Origin: Isoetes taiwanensis
Lineage: Eukaryota; Streptophyta; Lycopodiopsida; Isoetales; Isoetaceae
Direction: 5' to 3'
Assembly (NCBI GenBank): GCA_021234155.1
Contig: JAJEKV010000157.1
Span: forward strand, 736,694-800,693
DNA length: 64,000 nucleotides
The stretch's first letter is position 1, and each line of letters begins with the position of its first letter. The notes beneath the pieces were generated by a model. The model did no database searches and was not told where the DNA came from. It was given only the letters and a program-made list of their open reading frames with translations. Below, one piece after another: positions 11,994-23,588 of this stretch. Both the position numbers and the translations under genes were made by a program.

Positions 11994-12365
11994 GCTATGC
12001 TTCTTTTCACAAATTTCATCTGTTTTAGTCATTATTCCACTTATGTAGAACCATACCACATGGATAGTGCAATTATAAAAATCTTGGTAGGTTACAGCTA
12101 ATGGAGCTCTAATCATTGAGTCATATCCTTAAGTTCAAATAGATTTTTTCCAGCTTGTCAGATCAATAAAACATCGTGATGGCTCATACTTCTCTGGGTT
12201 TTTTTGCAGTATTCTAAAGAAATAAAAAAAAAATAGCAGTTGCTCTCTTGCTCCTGATTTTCTAGCTGCTGGTTATTTGTCTCCATTGTTCTTAGCTGTT
12301 ATTTCAGCTACGTGTTGAATATTGTATAATAGAACTTTTGCAGTTGCAATTTTTTGGTCATAAAT

Positions 12366-12371
12366 AATAAA
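12366..12371 (+). terminator. Candidate poly(A) signal for the syntaxin gene
   Basis: AATAAA lies about 370 bases after the stop codon in AT-rich DNA. The position is plausible for a plant 3' UTR but was chosen by motif only. Confidence 0.25.
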
Positions 12372-13293
12372 ATGTGTCACAGCTGTATCATTGAGGTTAT
12401 AAATGTCATACCTGTTCTCTGAGATAACATTGGATCAATGGTTGGAATGTTTATAGTTTGTCACAACTGAAATACCAACCACATAAATAATCTTTTTGGA
12501 CTTGGCCGAATAACGATCCAATTGCAGGTGTTCTGCTGTGTCAATGAGAGAATTTGTCACTAGGATTTATGTCTGGTCAGCGGAAAAGACAATTGAGGCA
12601 ATCTCTGAAAGAAAATATATGAACATACTAGAAAACCAGAAGCAGGCAATGCTGGGGGACTTTTGGAGGTGCGCCTGCACCTAATATTATGCTGCAATGC
12701 ATTCTTAACCAAAGCTGTCTTTGTATTTGCAAAATGTTGCTCATTGCTCACTTGGGGCTATTTTGTTGTCCGCAAATAATAGAGCCTAACAATGTAATGT
12801 ATTGTCATCCTTACGTTTATTGCGTTTTTGTTGGAATTTTGGCGTGGAAGGTGTGGGGACGCGTCAGAATTGCAACAAAAACACAATTATTGTAATGTGA
12901 AGTTTTGGTTAGGGCTAATTATGGTTGCTTCACCTATGTCGACGACGTCCTGCCCTGGCTATGGCGCCTCCAGTTTGCAATGCTGCCCTGCTCCAGCTAC
13001 AGTTTGCGAGAGCGTCCTGCCATAGGTTTGCAATAGCGTCCCAATTTCAGCGATGGCGCCCTGCTTGCAGCTCATGGCTTGCTTGCAGAACGTGTTAGCT
13101 TTTCTTTGTCAAAGCTCTGTCCCTGAAGCTTTTGTCCTTGCAGATCTATTCTTGAAACTTATTTTTTGTTGTAGATCTATTTTTTGTAGTCTTTAGCTTT
13201 TTTCTTTATCGCAGATCTGTTCCTGAAGCTTTTGTTCTTGAGGATCTAATCTTGAAGTTTATTTTTGTATTAGGTAATTGCCATGAGGAGGGT
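12372..13293. other. Non-coding DNA with degenerate short repeats
   Basis: No gene is seen. From about 12,940 the sequence becomes GC-richer, with repeated phrases (GGCGCC, TGCCCTG, AGCTATGGCG-like words). At 13,130-13,270 a degenerate TTGCAGATCTATTCTTGAAG word recurs. The same AGATCT-bearing words return at 14,500-14,700, so both parts belong to one repeat domain. Confidence 0.4.
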
Positions 13294-13407
13294 CATTCCG
13301 CCAAGTAAAGTCTCCGTGACTCCCCGGATGAGGCGACGGCGGCGGCGAGCAGCGAAAGTCGCGCATAAAATCTGGCGGAGCAGCCGGAGACTTTATTTGG
13401 CGGAATG
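13294..13407. mobile_element. 114-bp inverted-repeat element (MITE-like)
   Basis: CATTCCGCCAAGTAAAGTCT at 13,294 is the inverted complement of the end at 13,407; the 23-bp arms differ at one position. The inside is GC-rich and itself repetitive (GGCGACGGCGGCGGCGAG). No clear target duplication was found. Confidence 0.65.
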
Positions 13408-13432
13408 CCGACTTAAATCAATACCAAAAATA

Positions 13433-14496
13433 ATCACCACATGGTTCATATTACGAACAATACGAATACGGTGGCTACGGCATTCTCCTTATGCAGTTAC
13501 TTCCAGTTTCGGCCCTTTCTGAGTTCTTCTATCCTGTGTGTGCCGTTTAGAATTGAGTTTCTTCAAGACTTCTTGTTGCTGCCAAATCCTTGCAATACCC
13601 ACAACTGCGATGGCGACCGGAGGCCTAATCTTCAAACTGCTGTTTATATAGAGGCAGTTCCGGCAGAGAACTTCCTTAAGACCTTAAATCCCTTCTTTAG
13701 ATCTGGTCAAATCGGCCCAGACCAGCTTTAGAATCTGCGGCTCGCGGTAAAACTATGAACCCTTAAAAAATTATCCAATTATCTAACACTTGATTGGGCT
13801 TTGCTCAGAGCCCCACCTAACAAAAGAACTGAAGATCTGCTAATATGCAGGAAAGAAGGGATTTGTATCCGACATGCTATGGGTTGTTCAAAAGGGCAAA
13901 CACCGCGCAGAGAGGAATAATAAACCCTGCAGCAGCGAAAAAAATCAGTGAGATGATCAATCCTGTGGCAGCAGCGAGAATAATCAGCACTACTCAAAGG
14001 AGGCATTCATCACTAAGAAATATATACCTAGAAATAAGAAACGCAGACCTGAAAAGCATTTCGGCAAACTTTCCATGCCAGACTTGTGGCTTAATCTGTG
14101 GCTGCCATTTACCTTTGCAACTCTGAAGCAGAGAATCTGAAGCTTAAACTGTATTCAGCTATCAGGACAGCTCCTGGCGCAAATTCTTGGCTTTAGGAGC
14201 GAAGGTGAAGGGAACTTGCTTCACAATTTTTTAATACGGCAGCTTCTTGTGCTGAAGCAAGTTCAGCTATGGCGGTGGCTCTCCTGGAGACATATCCAGT
14301 TATGGCGAGAATCGGGAGCTATGGCGACATCTTGGGACGAGCAAACGAAGCTAGGCGGTCGAGACTATGGCGACATCTTTGGATCGGAAAGACGAAGGGC
14401 GAAGCGGCGGTAAGCGTGGCCCCGCTCTGAAAAGGGGCAAATTTTATGCCCTATAAAAACTAGAAAAATATACAGTAATATGAACCATGTGGTGAT
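13433..14496. mobile_element. 1.06-kb TIR element flanked by TA
   Basis: Terminal inverted repeats begin ATCACCACATGGTTCATATT (22 bp perfect) at 13,433 and end at 14,496. Both sides are flanked by TA (13,431-13,432 and 14,497-14,498), as for TA-targeting DNA transposons. There is no transposase; the inside carries only short frames and a GCAGC-rich part. It shares the first six bases ATCACC and the TA flank with the element at 15,108. Confidence 0.65.
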
Positions 14497-14499
14497 TAC

Positions 14500-14705
14500 G
14501 GTCGCGGATCTCTGTTTTGTAGCCTTAAGAAGGCTTTCTTGAAGCTTATTTTTGGTCGCAGATCTCTATCTTGTAGTCTTAAGAAGGCTTCTGTAGACCT
14601 TCACCAAAGCCGATTTGTTGTTCTTGAAGCTATTGTTTTGTCGCAAATCTCTGTTTTGTAGTCTTAAGAAGGCTTGTGTAGGCTTTCACCAAAGCCGATT
14701 TTTGC
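14500..14705 (+). repeat. Imperfect tandem repeats
   Basis: About three degenerate units contain the words TCGCAGATCTCTGTTTTGTAG, CTTAAGAAGGCTT and CACCAAAGCCGATTT. The unit length varies, being roughly 60-95 bp. They are related to words at 13,130-13,270 on the other side of the TIR element. Confidence 0.55.
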
Positions 14706-14983
14706 AGCGGCTGTATCTCATATTAAACATCGTTTTCTTTGTTTTTGAAGCAAATGCTAAGTGAAAGTTAACCTCCAAAGAACCAAGACCTTCAACATGT
14801 AACCTCGCCGTTTTTATACACACTTATGAGCCTAGGAATATCGCTCTGATATCACTTATTTAAGTTTCCTTATGGGTAACGTTGACTGTGAGCCATTGAT
14901 TCCCGGTATATTCGTGGGATTGTTCCGGAGCCACGGACATGAACATTTTGCCAGAAAAAACGCATGACAAATCCTATGTACTA

Positions 14984-15100
14984 GGGAAAGTGCACCTCGA
15001 GGAAATTCCTCGAGGGAATTTCCCGAGGCGGCACCGCCAGACGAGGCGGGGCCGCCGAGGGAATATTCCCGAGAGAATATTCTAAGAGGTGCACTTTCCC
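14984..15100. mobile_element. 117-bp nested-palindrome element
   Basis: The outer arms GGGAAAGTGCACCTC (14,984-14,998) and GAGGTGCACTTTCCC (15,086-15,100) are perfect inverted repeats. Between them lie further inverted pieces (CCTCGAGG, GGGAATTTCCC, GGGAATATTCCC). GTAC occurs just outside both ends. The whole can fold on itself almost completely. Confidence 0.65.
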
Positions 15101-15107
15101 GTACGTA

Positions 15108-16039
15108 ATCACCGGAAGGTTGAAATTTCCATTCTTCTCTAGGATCGTTTGCTTGTTTGCTTGATTTTGTTCCTCATTAGCAGACCTAGAATTAACCGAA
15201 GGCAAAGAAAATGATTCAAAACCACCCCCTTGTAGCAGATTCATCCACCCTTGTTGCAGATTCATGCCGAAATTCCAACCCATTACAGTTTAATGCATTG
15301 GGAACTAAGGTAGGTGTCGGAATGTGAGTAAGCTACTGCACCATAGCCTTTTCTTGCAAATACTATTCCCTACAATATACAAAAACACATATTTTAGACT
15401 CAGAAATAAGTTCGGAGGAAGAATACTTGTAGATTCGAGATAGAAATGAGAAGTGATCTAACCATGAAAGTATTTTCCAACGATGCCAAGAATTGGCCTC
15501 CCCTGCTTGTGAAGGCCATGAAATCTTAGAAAATGCAGCTTTTTCAGATCTAAGAAATCGTCTCATGCATCTAAAACAGTACAAGAAATCTAAGAAATCC
15601 AGAGCTGCTCATAAGAAATCGTCTCCGACATCTGTTTTCCAGATCTAAAACAGTGGTAGGGCGCCTTGGACGTATCTTCTTTTTAGAAATTCTCCGTCAA
15701 AATTGGACTTTTTTTGCCCTGCTTGTGGACTAAAAAATGGAGAATATTCTGCTCTCTGCTTTCTGACTTGCCGGATGCCATCTCCATCTCTCTTATGTAT
15801 TTGCCAAGCAAGGAAAGGCAAGCGAGCATAAGGCGCCCTTACCGGAAGCATAAGCGAAAGCATAAGCAATCAAGCATAAAGGCGCCAGTATCGGAAGCAG
15901 GGGAGGCGGTGGCAAAGCAAGCAGGGGAAGCAGACAGGGGAAGCAGAGGACGCCGCTCCGCAAAACCAGGAAAACCAGGAGCACTATTACGAAATATTAT
16001 TTTAAAGGAAAAATGCCATAATTTCAACCTTCCGGTGAT
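15108..16039. mobile_element. 0.93-kb TIR element flanked by TA
   Basis: Terminal inverted repeats begin ATCACCGGAAGGTTGAAATT at both ends, with TA on each side (15,106-15,107 and 16,040-16,041). No transposase is seen. It starts a few bases after the 117-bp nested palindrome, so the two insertions abut. Confidence 0.65.
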
Positions 16040-16132
16040 TACGCTCCAGATAAAAACACCCCCAGATAAAAACACCCCTGCCAGAATATAAACCAAAGGT
16101 ATGAGCGGCCAACGTTTTGAAGCAGCTATGGC

Positions 16133-16206
16133 AGATCTAAAAGCTCCTTTTTTTGGCAGATCTAAAAGCTCCTTTTTTTGGCAGATCTAAAAGCTCCCTT
16201 TTTTGG
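16133..16206 (+). repeat. Tandem repeat, about 25 bp x 3
   Basis: GCAGATCTAAAAGCTCCTTT followed by a T-run and G recurs three times with one substitution. It was read directly from the sequence. Confidence 0.85.
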
Positions 16207-16594
16207 TTGCATCGCCGCTGCAACCCATTTTGTCCCTTTGCCGAAGCTGCCCGTTCTCATGGTTTCTTTCTTGACGATGTTCACTTCGAACACGGCAGCA
16301 CAGACTTGGCCGGAACTGTCTACTCTCGGCATGGCTTTCATTTCGTTTGCTGGATGTTCAGCCCCACTACGCTTGCAAAATAGCAGCCTTGAGGAAATGA
16401 ACCTCGGCTTAAACCATAGCTGCTTTGCTCTGCCAAAAGGCTTTCGGCCTGTGAACAGCATCAGCCGCATGACAAATTCTATCCTGCCTTTCCACAAACC
16501 ATGTCTTGCCTCGTTTCAAGCTAACATCGAAAACAGAGCACCTCAGCTCTGAAATCTGCGTTTTCGGTAGCTTAGCAGCTCACCAGCGATTTTC

Positions 16595-16797
16595 CATGAG
16601 TTTAGCAGCTTAGCTCCCACATCTGATTTCCCATTACATCTCTCAATCTACCCTAATAATATCAGAGCACATCCTGGATCCAGAATCGGCCTTATCCATG
16701 AGCTTAGCAGCTTAGCTCCCACATCTGATTTCCCATTACATCTCCCAATCTAGCCTAATAATATCAGAGCCCATCCTGGATCCAGAATCGGCCTTAT
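16595..16797 (+). repeat. Direct duplication, about 100 bp x 2
   Basis: The block from GAGTTTAGCAGCTTAGCTCC to GATCCAGAATCGGCCTTAT occurs twice in tandem with a few substitutions, indicating a local duplication in non-coding DNA. Confidence 0.85.
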
Positions 16798-16799
16798 TA

Positions 16800-17415
16800 G
16801 AATTAACTGCCCATCTGCCCATCCACAGCACAAGAACAGCCGGAGAAGAATCGAACCAAATTAGACTCCTCATACCGCCCAATGCATGAACTTCCCGCCA
16901 TTCGCTCAAAACCTACACTCAAAACCTGCAGGGGTTTCTAGAACCGAAAACAACGGCATGGCAATAGCAGCTGTCCGCCCAATAGAACTGCCCATGTGTG
17001 TCTCATTGATACTGGGATCCAGACCGATGTGTTTGTAGGTGTCTTTTTATAATCGCCTGGCAGAGAAACAAAATAATGACAATCCTAATGACAATCCTAT
17101 TTGACTGCCCAACAAGCAGCTCAAATCAGTCAAAAAATACAGTCTATGGTTTATACACCCTCGAAATCTAGGCAAAATCATGCGTGAAATACTGTACTCA
17201 AATACCAAACAAAATAATTAGAAGTTTATCGCTCTGATAAAAAAAACCTACTTTAATACTGTGATTTTCTTTCCGCACCTGGAACATCCCTAACCACCAT
17301 GTATAGTCCTCCGATTGAACAGAAAACCGTAGGGCATCCCTCTGTTTTCCCTTCAATTGCCTTTGTTTGTCACACTCAGATGAAAGTGCTTTGTTCAAAA
17401 AAGTTAATGACACAC
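16800..17415. other. Non-coding stretch
   Basis: No motif-bearing frame is seen on either strand, and no element ends were recognised. Confidence 0.45.
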
Positions 17416-17427
17416 TCTCAAACTTTT

Positions 17428-17514
17428 TCTTGTGCATCCATCTCATCACGATCAAATTATATCCGCCCATTTTCTTGTGCACCCATCTCATCACGACCAA
17501 ATTATATCCGCCCG
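17428..17514 (+). repeat. Tandem repeat, about 43 bp x 2
   Basis: Two adjacent copies share TCTTGTGCAYCCATCTCATC and AAATTATATCCGCCC, with three substitutions. Confidence 0.8.
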
Positions 17515-20500
17515 ATTTGGGTTAGACTCCCAAGGACTGGAAACCTCCTCAGCTTTCATTAAAGCCTGGGAAGGTTTCCAAATGTGCTAACTTAGGGAGG
17601 TTTCCATAAAGTTTTATAAAAAAGATCTTATCTACGATAGCAACAAGTCATAAATAGCCCAAAATTAATGTGGACGGTCAGATTTATTCCCTTTTTTTCG
17701 TAGAAGTTTTCAATTTTCATTCAATGCCTTTTTCAGCCCACACTAGCACCATAATCGATTCAAGCAGAGGAGCGCTTCAAGAAACAATGGCGATTTATGC
17801 TGGATTACCGCTGTGGGGAGGTTTCATAGCGATCCACCTTTTTTTTCAGGCAATCCAACTCTTTTTTCTGACGATTTGAGCCGGAACAGTGATGTGGAAG
17901 GTTTCTCAGTGATCCAATCAGGCTGCAGAATCTTTTCAGCGGTTTTGGAGCACAATTGTAAGCAAAAGCTCAGAATTTATTAATATTTAAGTTCAAGATA
18001 TTAGTCTCAAGATGTGCATTTAACTAGTGTACTGTATTTATAGGTTTTTTTTGTCGCATTATTATAATTTCTATGGTTTGCATGTAGCGAGAGTTTTAGC
18101 ACTAGTCAACCAAGTACAACTATATTTCTTAGATCATTTGCAAATCAATTCCACGAAGTGATTTGACTCTCAGATTGCCAGCCTAAATAGCTTGTTTGGT
18201 TAAGTTAGAAAAGAAAAGTCCCTTAGCTGGTTGGAAACTGTGGACATTAGGTTTAAGGATGGCATTTCAACAGGTGGCAAGTTATTTATGAGCATTGCCC
18301 GTTATTTTGCGCCTTTATATTTTGAAGTGAGGTCATCAAAGCATGTCCCTAACACTAAGGAGCTATGCGACTGTTCGACTTCTATAGTGGCCAATCACTT
18401 CATCAAAATCTTCTACCTGGAGGTTTTGTTAAACCTGGTAATCTATTTTATAGTTTTGTTCAAATTTTCGACGCGTTCTTTGAATGGCATAGTTTGAAGA
18501 GTGGTTTTTTTTGCTGATGCTATGTTTTTTCTTTCTTTTCCACAGTTGAGCCTCTCTGGCCTTTTAATAAGAATGTGATGGCATGTATATGTCCTATTGG
18601 TCCTGGTATATTTGCTGGTTGTTTGCTAGATAAAAGTGTTTCTCCTAATCCAAGCCCTATCTTGGGTGAATTTGTGCTTATGTGGATGGTTGATGCCAGT
18701 TTATGATGGTAAGACTTTGTGATGCGTCAGAGTTAGACGATGGTTCTAGGGCAATTGTGTGTATAATGTTAAGCAAGCTTATTCAAACTCTACTTTGTAC
18801 GTTCTTCTTTCTTGGTCTGATTGTTTCCTAATTCTCACTTTCTCGTTAAGATTGTATGGTGGTATGTCATATATGCTTGTTATTCTTTTTTCATTCTAAA
18901 GGAGTCTCTGTACACTGAAAAGAACAGTTGCATACCCACAAAATGTTGAAAGTGTATATTGTAGTCTTTTGACAATTTTTTATTATTCCTGCTATAAATA
19001 AAATCTTTATAATACCCATTTATATTCATTTTATCTATTGTTGGTGATTGCTTACTGTAGCTTGCCGAGAACATGATGTCAACTTGGATATCAGTTGACT
19101 GCTATCAGCAAGAAGGCTTGTGTCATGAAGTAGCATGTGCTTTTGCATTATTTCTGTGGAGACTGAATCAACCTGCTGTATAGCAAGATAGCACCTGGAT
19201 TACGCAACGAACATAATTCAATGGAGCTCCGACTAGAATTGGTGAGTTTTCTGCTTCTCTTGATTTCTTTTGGTGTCCCTAACATTATTTTGATTGATTT
19301 TGCAAGCACGCAACAAGCCATTACTGTCCCTTGATCGCTTTTGTTTCCTCAAGAAGCTTTTGTGGTTTTCTCTTGGTAGACTGTGTCCGTTCTAGCTATG
19401 GCATATGCTTCCTCGATCTAGCAGCTTTAGGACGAAAATTGTAACTTAATATTTCACTACAGAAGGTATGCTTTGCTTCTGAAAGTTATAGTAGTTTAAA
19501 TGAGGAATATCATGCCATGTATATAAAGTGTTTCAAGCTACTTTAGCTTCCAAAACAGCTTTCGCATGATTGTTTTGGGGATCTTCATGAGGCTCTTAGC
19601 ATCTTAACATAGTTCCCAGCTCCTATTTCATCACTGGATTAATGCTGCGCGATATGAAGAGACAAGATTGAGCTTTTTTTTCCATAACAGATGGGGGTCT
19701 ATTTCAACAACTTGCACTGGTGTTTTTTGGTCATGGATTTTGGAAGTCTGAACACAGGTATGTCTTTAGCAACCAGGCATGCTATATGCGGTATTTAAAA
19801 ACCGTGGCATGGAGCCCTGAGAATATAGAGTCTCTGACCTCTTGAAGAGGTCTTTCATCAGCCTTTTAAGACTGCTCCAAAATTGGAAATACTGCTCAGA
19901 ACAGACAATCTGACAAAGGTATTTTTGCACTATTTTGGCCCACAAAGCATTCTACAATTTTAATTCGGAGCAAAAACATCAGAGTTTAAAAAAAAAAAGG
20001 ATTCATTTTGCTCTTAGAATTACGGTTCATATTATCAGATTTCTTGTTGCTTCTCTTTGTTCCTCTCTTCCATCTCATTTGGATCTTCCTTTCTTCTTGC
20101 AGGTGCATAGTAGAGGGCAATGCCTTAAACGTTCGACGATAACATGTCTTACTTTGATCCAATGCTCTCTCATAGATTTCTTTCATGTGACAGATTTCCT
20201 TTGTGTGTAAGGCATTTCTAGTCATTTTTTCCATAAGCTTGCCCTAAAGTATCTCGTCTTTGCCTATATATTTGTCATTGGAGATGCAATTATAAGGTTG
20301 TTAACCTTAAGTTATTTGTGCTGCTCGAATGTATTTTGTCCATTTCTTTTAATGAAAATGCATTTTGTTTGTGATACAAACATTTGCATTGTATAATGGG
20401 TTTAGCATTGTAGATTGCAAAGTATTGATCCTGATATTTTAGGTCTTTAATTAAAGTATATCTGAGTTTAACATTGTGTTGTGAAGCTTCTGCTAAACTG

Positions 20501-20580
20501 CAATAGTAGTTTTGGATAAAACGTCTACAAGATAGGATAGATACGACGAACCGATTTTGTGCATATCTGGAGTATTTAAT
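17515..20580. other. Long non-coding stretch
   Basis: AT-rich DNA with scattered frames under 90 codons. None has recognisable protein motifs or convincing splice structure. It could be old, eroded repeat DNA. Confidence 0.45.
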
Positions 20581-20624
20581 TTGGGATAATGGTTAAACTG
20601 AGGTTCGAATCCTCAGAGTCCCTT
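20581..20624 (+). repeat. tRNA-like T arm (tRNA relic or SINE head)
   Basis: TGAGG-TTCGAAT-CCTCA at 20,599-20,615 forms a perfect 5-bp T stem with the canonical seven-base loop, and contains a perfect B box (GGTTCGAATCC). GAGTCCC and a T-run follow. The 5' half does not fold as a tRNA and the acceptor partner GGGACTC is absent, so this is not a functional tRNA gene. Confidence 0.5.
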
Positions 20625-21130
20625 TTCTATTTGTTTATTATCTTTTGGTTTTGCAAGCTCATGGAACACCTATCAAGTTAAGAATTTAATATAAGTTTTA
20701 CATAAGAATCCAAATCAATCATCATGAACTAAAATTCATGATGCCATAACCAATTCCTTGAATTAAATTCAAGCAGGCATGATCATGACAAGATATATAT
20801 AAGCAACAGAGCTTTTATATACACCTTCCCAATATTCGCTTTTCAGTATTTCAAGATCATGCTCTTCACGATCCTTATGACTACCAGGTCACAGTTAAGT
20901 TGCTAACGCCTCCTTACAAGGCTGCAACTTAATCCTGAATGCCTACTTAATACAGGAAGTGACAATATAGAGTTGCAGTATTACCACGGTATGGATGATA
21001 ATTTCAACATCACCAGGGTATACATGGTGATCACAATATTACCATGGTATAAATGGTAATTACAACTCCACCATATTCTATAGCATAACTAACACGGGTA
21101 ATTGCCATGGAGGATTCCAACGAAAGACTG

Positions 21131-21624
21131 CAACTTAGCATTGATACCAAATTGTTACAACCTATAAAAAGTAGGATCGATTATGCTACCTAGAACTCCC
21201 AGAGTTCCCCTCAACCTTGAGTTCCCAGAACTCCCCACGCACAAACGATACCGATCCTTAAGATCCGTCTGAAACCCAACTTCAGCAAGTTCTATCTCAA
21301 GAACCTAATATTGCAGTAGCAGTATTGCTCAAGAAGAGCCCAAACGCTCCAACAACGGAAGCAACTCCAGAAGCCAACACCAGTTTTTAAAGTAACTCGG
21401 AAAGACTCAAATTGATCTCTGATCAACTTGAAATGGGTTAAAACAATAGGATATGGAAGATCAAGCAGTATGATCAGCGAAGAGCTCCAATCACTTGGCT
21501 CTAAGAACAAACTGTTATCTCCCAAAACGTCTCCAATCCCTTATATAAGGCAACTAAAGCTAAGATTGGGCCCAAAAAGGCTTATGGGCCTTTTTCCCAG
21601 CCCAAATCGGGCTTTCCATGTTTA
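21131..21624 (-). mobile_element. Possible LTR with degenerate primer-binding site
   Basis: On the minus strand, ...GGTTGTAACA is followed by ATTTGGTATCAATGC (about 21,140-21,160), which resembles an LTR end plus a tRNA-Met primer-binding site. DNA to the right up to the GATCC target at 21,625 would then be LTR, interrupted by the 13.6-kb element. The far LTR end was not identified. Confidence 0.35.
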
Positions 21625-21629
21625 GATCC

Positions 21630-23094
21630 TGTGACGCTCCCTGAACATATACAGCGCGCCGGACGTATACATACAGGGACTTCCCCCTCCCATGGCAATC
21701 CGCTCACCATGAGCAGGGCCCTCCGTCTAACTCGGACCATCCATAGAAAGATGCCCGGGTGAAGGACACGGAGGTGTCATTCGGCCCACGCATCCATCCA
21801 AGTACTAACGGCAAACAAGATGCATCTAATCCTAAGGAAAACACCCCAAACCCCAGGTTCTACCCCGGCTCAGACTCCTGTGAGGATGGACTGACGACTC
21901 GATCTCAAGAGATCAGCAGACAGAGGTATAACCTGGCGTTGGCTGGCATAGAACAGTGGCTAGGGTAGTCCACTCCATCCGCCCCTCCTGTGCACACTTT
22001 GCAGATGAGTCGAATCATGCTATGGCATCACTATAGCCTTCCGGAGATGCAGACTCAAGGTATCACCCTTCGAGCCTACTCTAGGTTTCATGAAGACCTG
22101 TCCGATGAGGTAGGTCGGGGAAGCGTCCCCTTCCAGGATCACAGCGGTTCCATGGGTGAGCTAGAGAATACGTGCCGCATCAGCGACCCCCGCATCCGTA
22201 CCCGACTTACTCCCCTAAATCTACGCAAAGTACCAGGTGCCCCATACGGGTCACACCTCTGTACCCAGGGAGTGTCAGACCCATACCCGGCCCTCTACGT
22301 GACCGACTATTAGGCCTAGCCCATTGTAGGAGTCCCAGGAGCCTTTTTTGTTCGTGCAAGACCCCATCCCCACTTCACCACTGCGTCCCTTCTCTGGTGC
22401 TAAGCAATTCCATAGCATTCACGACTCGGTGGTCTCTTGTGCACAGGCCGCATCTAATGGGAATAATACAGGGCTCTATCTAGGAGCATACTACAATACA
22501 TGGGCTCAGAGGTCTCTACCCCCCGTAATCCCCCATCTCCGGAGTGCTAACTAAGCAAAGAACTACTAAACCTTCAACCAAAGCATGTACAGAGACTAGA
22601 GATAAGAATACTCACCATATCAATCAAGGGTTAGCCTAACAAGTAAACCACAGAGAAAAACAGAGAGAGAACACACCACAAAGGGCGCTATGATATAAAT
22701 CAACAAAGTAACCTACTGACTAACTGTCAAATCGGTCTTGGGCTGCTCCATCTCGACTAACTGAAGGGCGCCTGGCTGCTGCTTCTCCTCCTCCATCTCC
22801 AATTGCTCCTGATTCGAATTGGGGCACAAAAGCCCTAATTTGGGTGTCCCCAATTGGAAGCCCTGCCTTGCCCAATCGATTTGGGCCAGGTGGCATGTCA
22901 TTAATTAACTAATTAAGCTAATTAGGTTAATTAAGACAAAAATACACTTAATTAGGTTTTATTAATTTAGCATAGCTAAATTAATCCCTTTTAGGTCAAC
23001 CCCCTAGGTTAACATACCCCATGGTGGCGTATCCCTACTACGTGATGTGTCAGTATATTTATACGTATACCGTATAAATATGTGGAACGTCACA
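21630..23094 (-). repeat. 3' LTR of the 13.6-kb element
   Basis: It spans TGTGACGCTCCC to GGAACGTCACA in plus orientation, so LTR termini TGT...ACA are intact. It lacks about 100 bp present in the other LTR (the piece after CATTCGGCCCACGC near 21,790) and keeps the uninterrupted hAT target AACCCCAG at about 21,850-21,860. Confidence 0.85.
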
Positions 23095-23261
23095 TTCTCC
23101 CCACCTTAGAAATGATGCTGTCCTCAGCATCAAGACTACTCTTGTTGCAGGGCAACACATCGTGCATTAGGAGGAAGTCTCCCCTCCTTAAAGAGATAGC
23201 GTGATTAAGTTTCAAGTGAACAATCAAGATTTGTGAAAGTCTCACTGTTTCATTCGTGGTG
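23095..23261 (-). pseudogene. 3' end of retroelement internal region with PPT
   Basis: Reading minus, a frame ending SLDAEDSIISKVGRM runs into GGTGGGGAGAATGTGACG, the usual layout of a Ty3 polyprotein C-terminus overlapping the polypurine tract and LTR start. The frame is cut upstream by a MITE, and the rest of pol is not recognisable beyond it. Confidence 0.5.
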
Positions 23262-23584
23262 GGGTAAAAGCATGTTAGGGTGTACCACTTTTGGAACCTG
23301 CAAAAGTACATACACTAGGTACTTCAGAATTGGGTACTTTCTCATTTTTCTTTTCATTAAAACTAATACAAAAATCCAAAATAAAAGTCAAGGACATGGT
23401 AATATTCAAAGTTAAGATAAAGATAATGCTATCGGAGACCAATATATATATAAAAAAGTTCTAAAACATACCTTATATTGAGATATTATACAGGTACCCA
23501 GTACCCAGTCCTGGCTACCTTTTTAGGTACCATTTTAGTCACTAAATAATACTTTTTAAGGGATACCCTAACATGCTTTTACCC
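23262..23584. mobile_element. 323-bp MITE with GGTG duplication
   Basis: Both ends begin GGGTAAAAGCATGTTAGGGT as inverted repeats, and GGTG flanks both sides (23,258-23,261 and 23,585-23,588). The inside is AT-rich and non-coding, with GGTACCCAGTACCCAG words. The superfamily is not assigned. Confidence 0.75.
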
Positions 23585-23588
23585 GGTG

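Noticed and set aside
15714-16091. Coding gene inside the TA-flanked element
   Set aside because: A 125-codon frame is rich in KAG/REA-like repeats from simple sequence and lacks any known motif.
16178-16552. 124-codon coding gene on the plus strand
   Set aside because: No recognisable domain; overlapping frames of similar length exist on the other strand, as expected by chance in GC-richer DNA.
20581-20624. Functional tRNA gene
   Set aside because: Only the T arm is convincing; the anticodon and acceptor arms cannot be formed.
21990-22483. Protein-coding genes of about 100 codons (also at 34,118-34,611)
   Set aside because: The frames lie within the two LTR copies and are conserved only because the LTRs are; no protein motifs.
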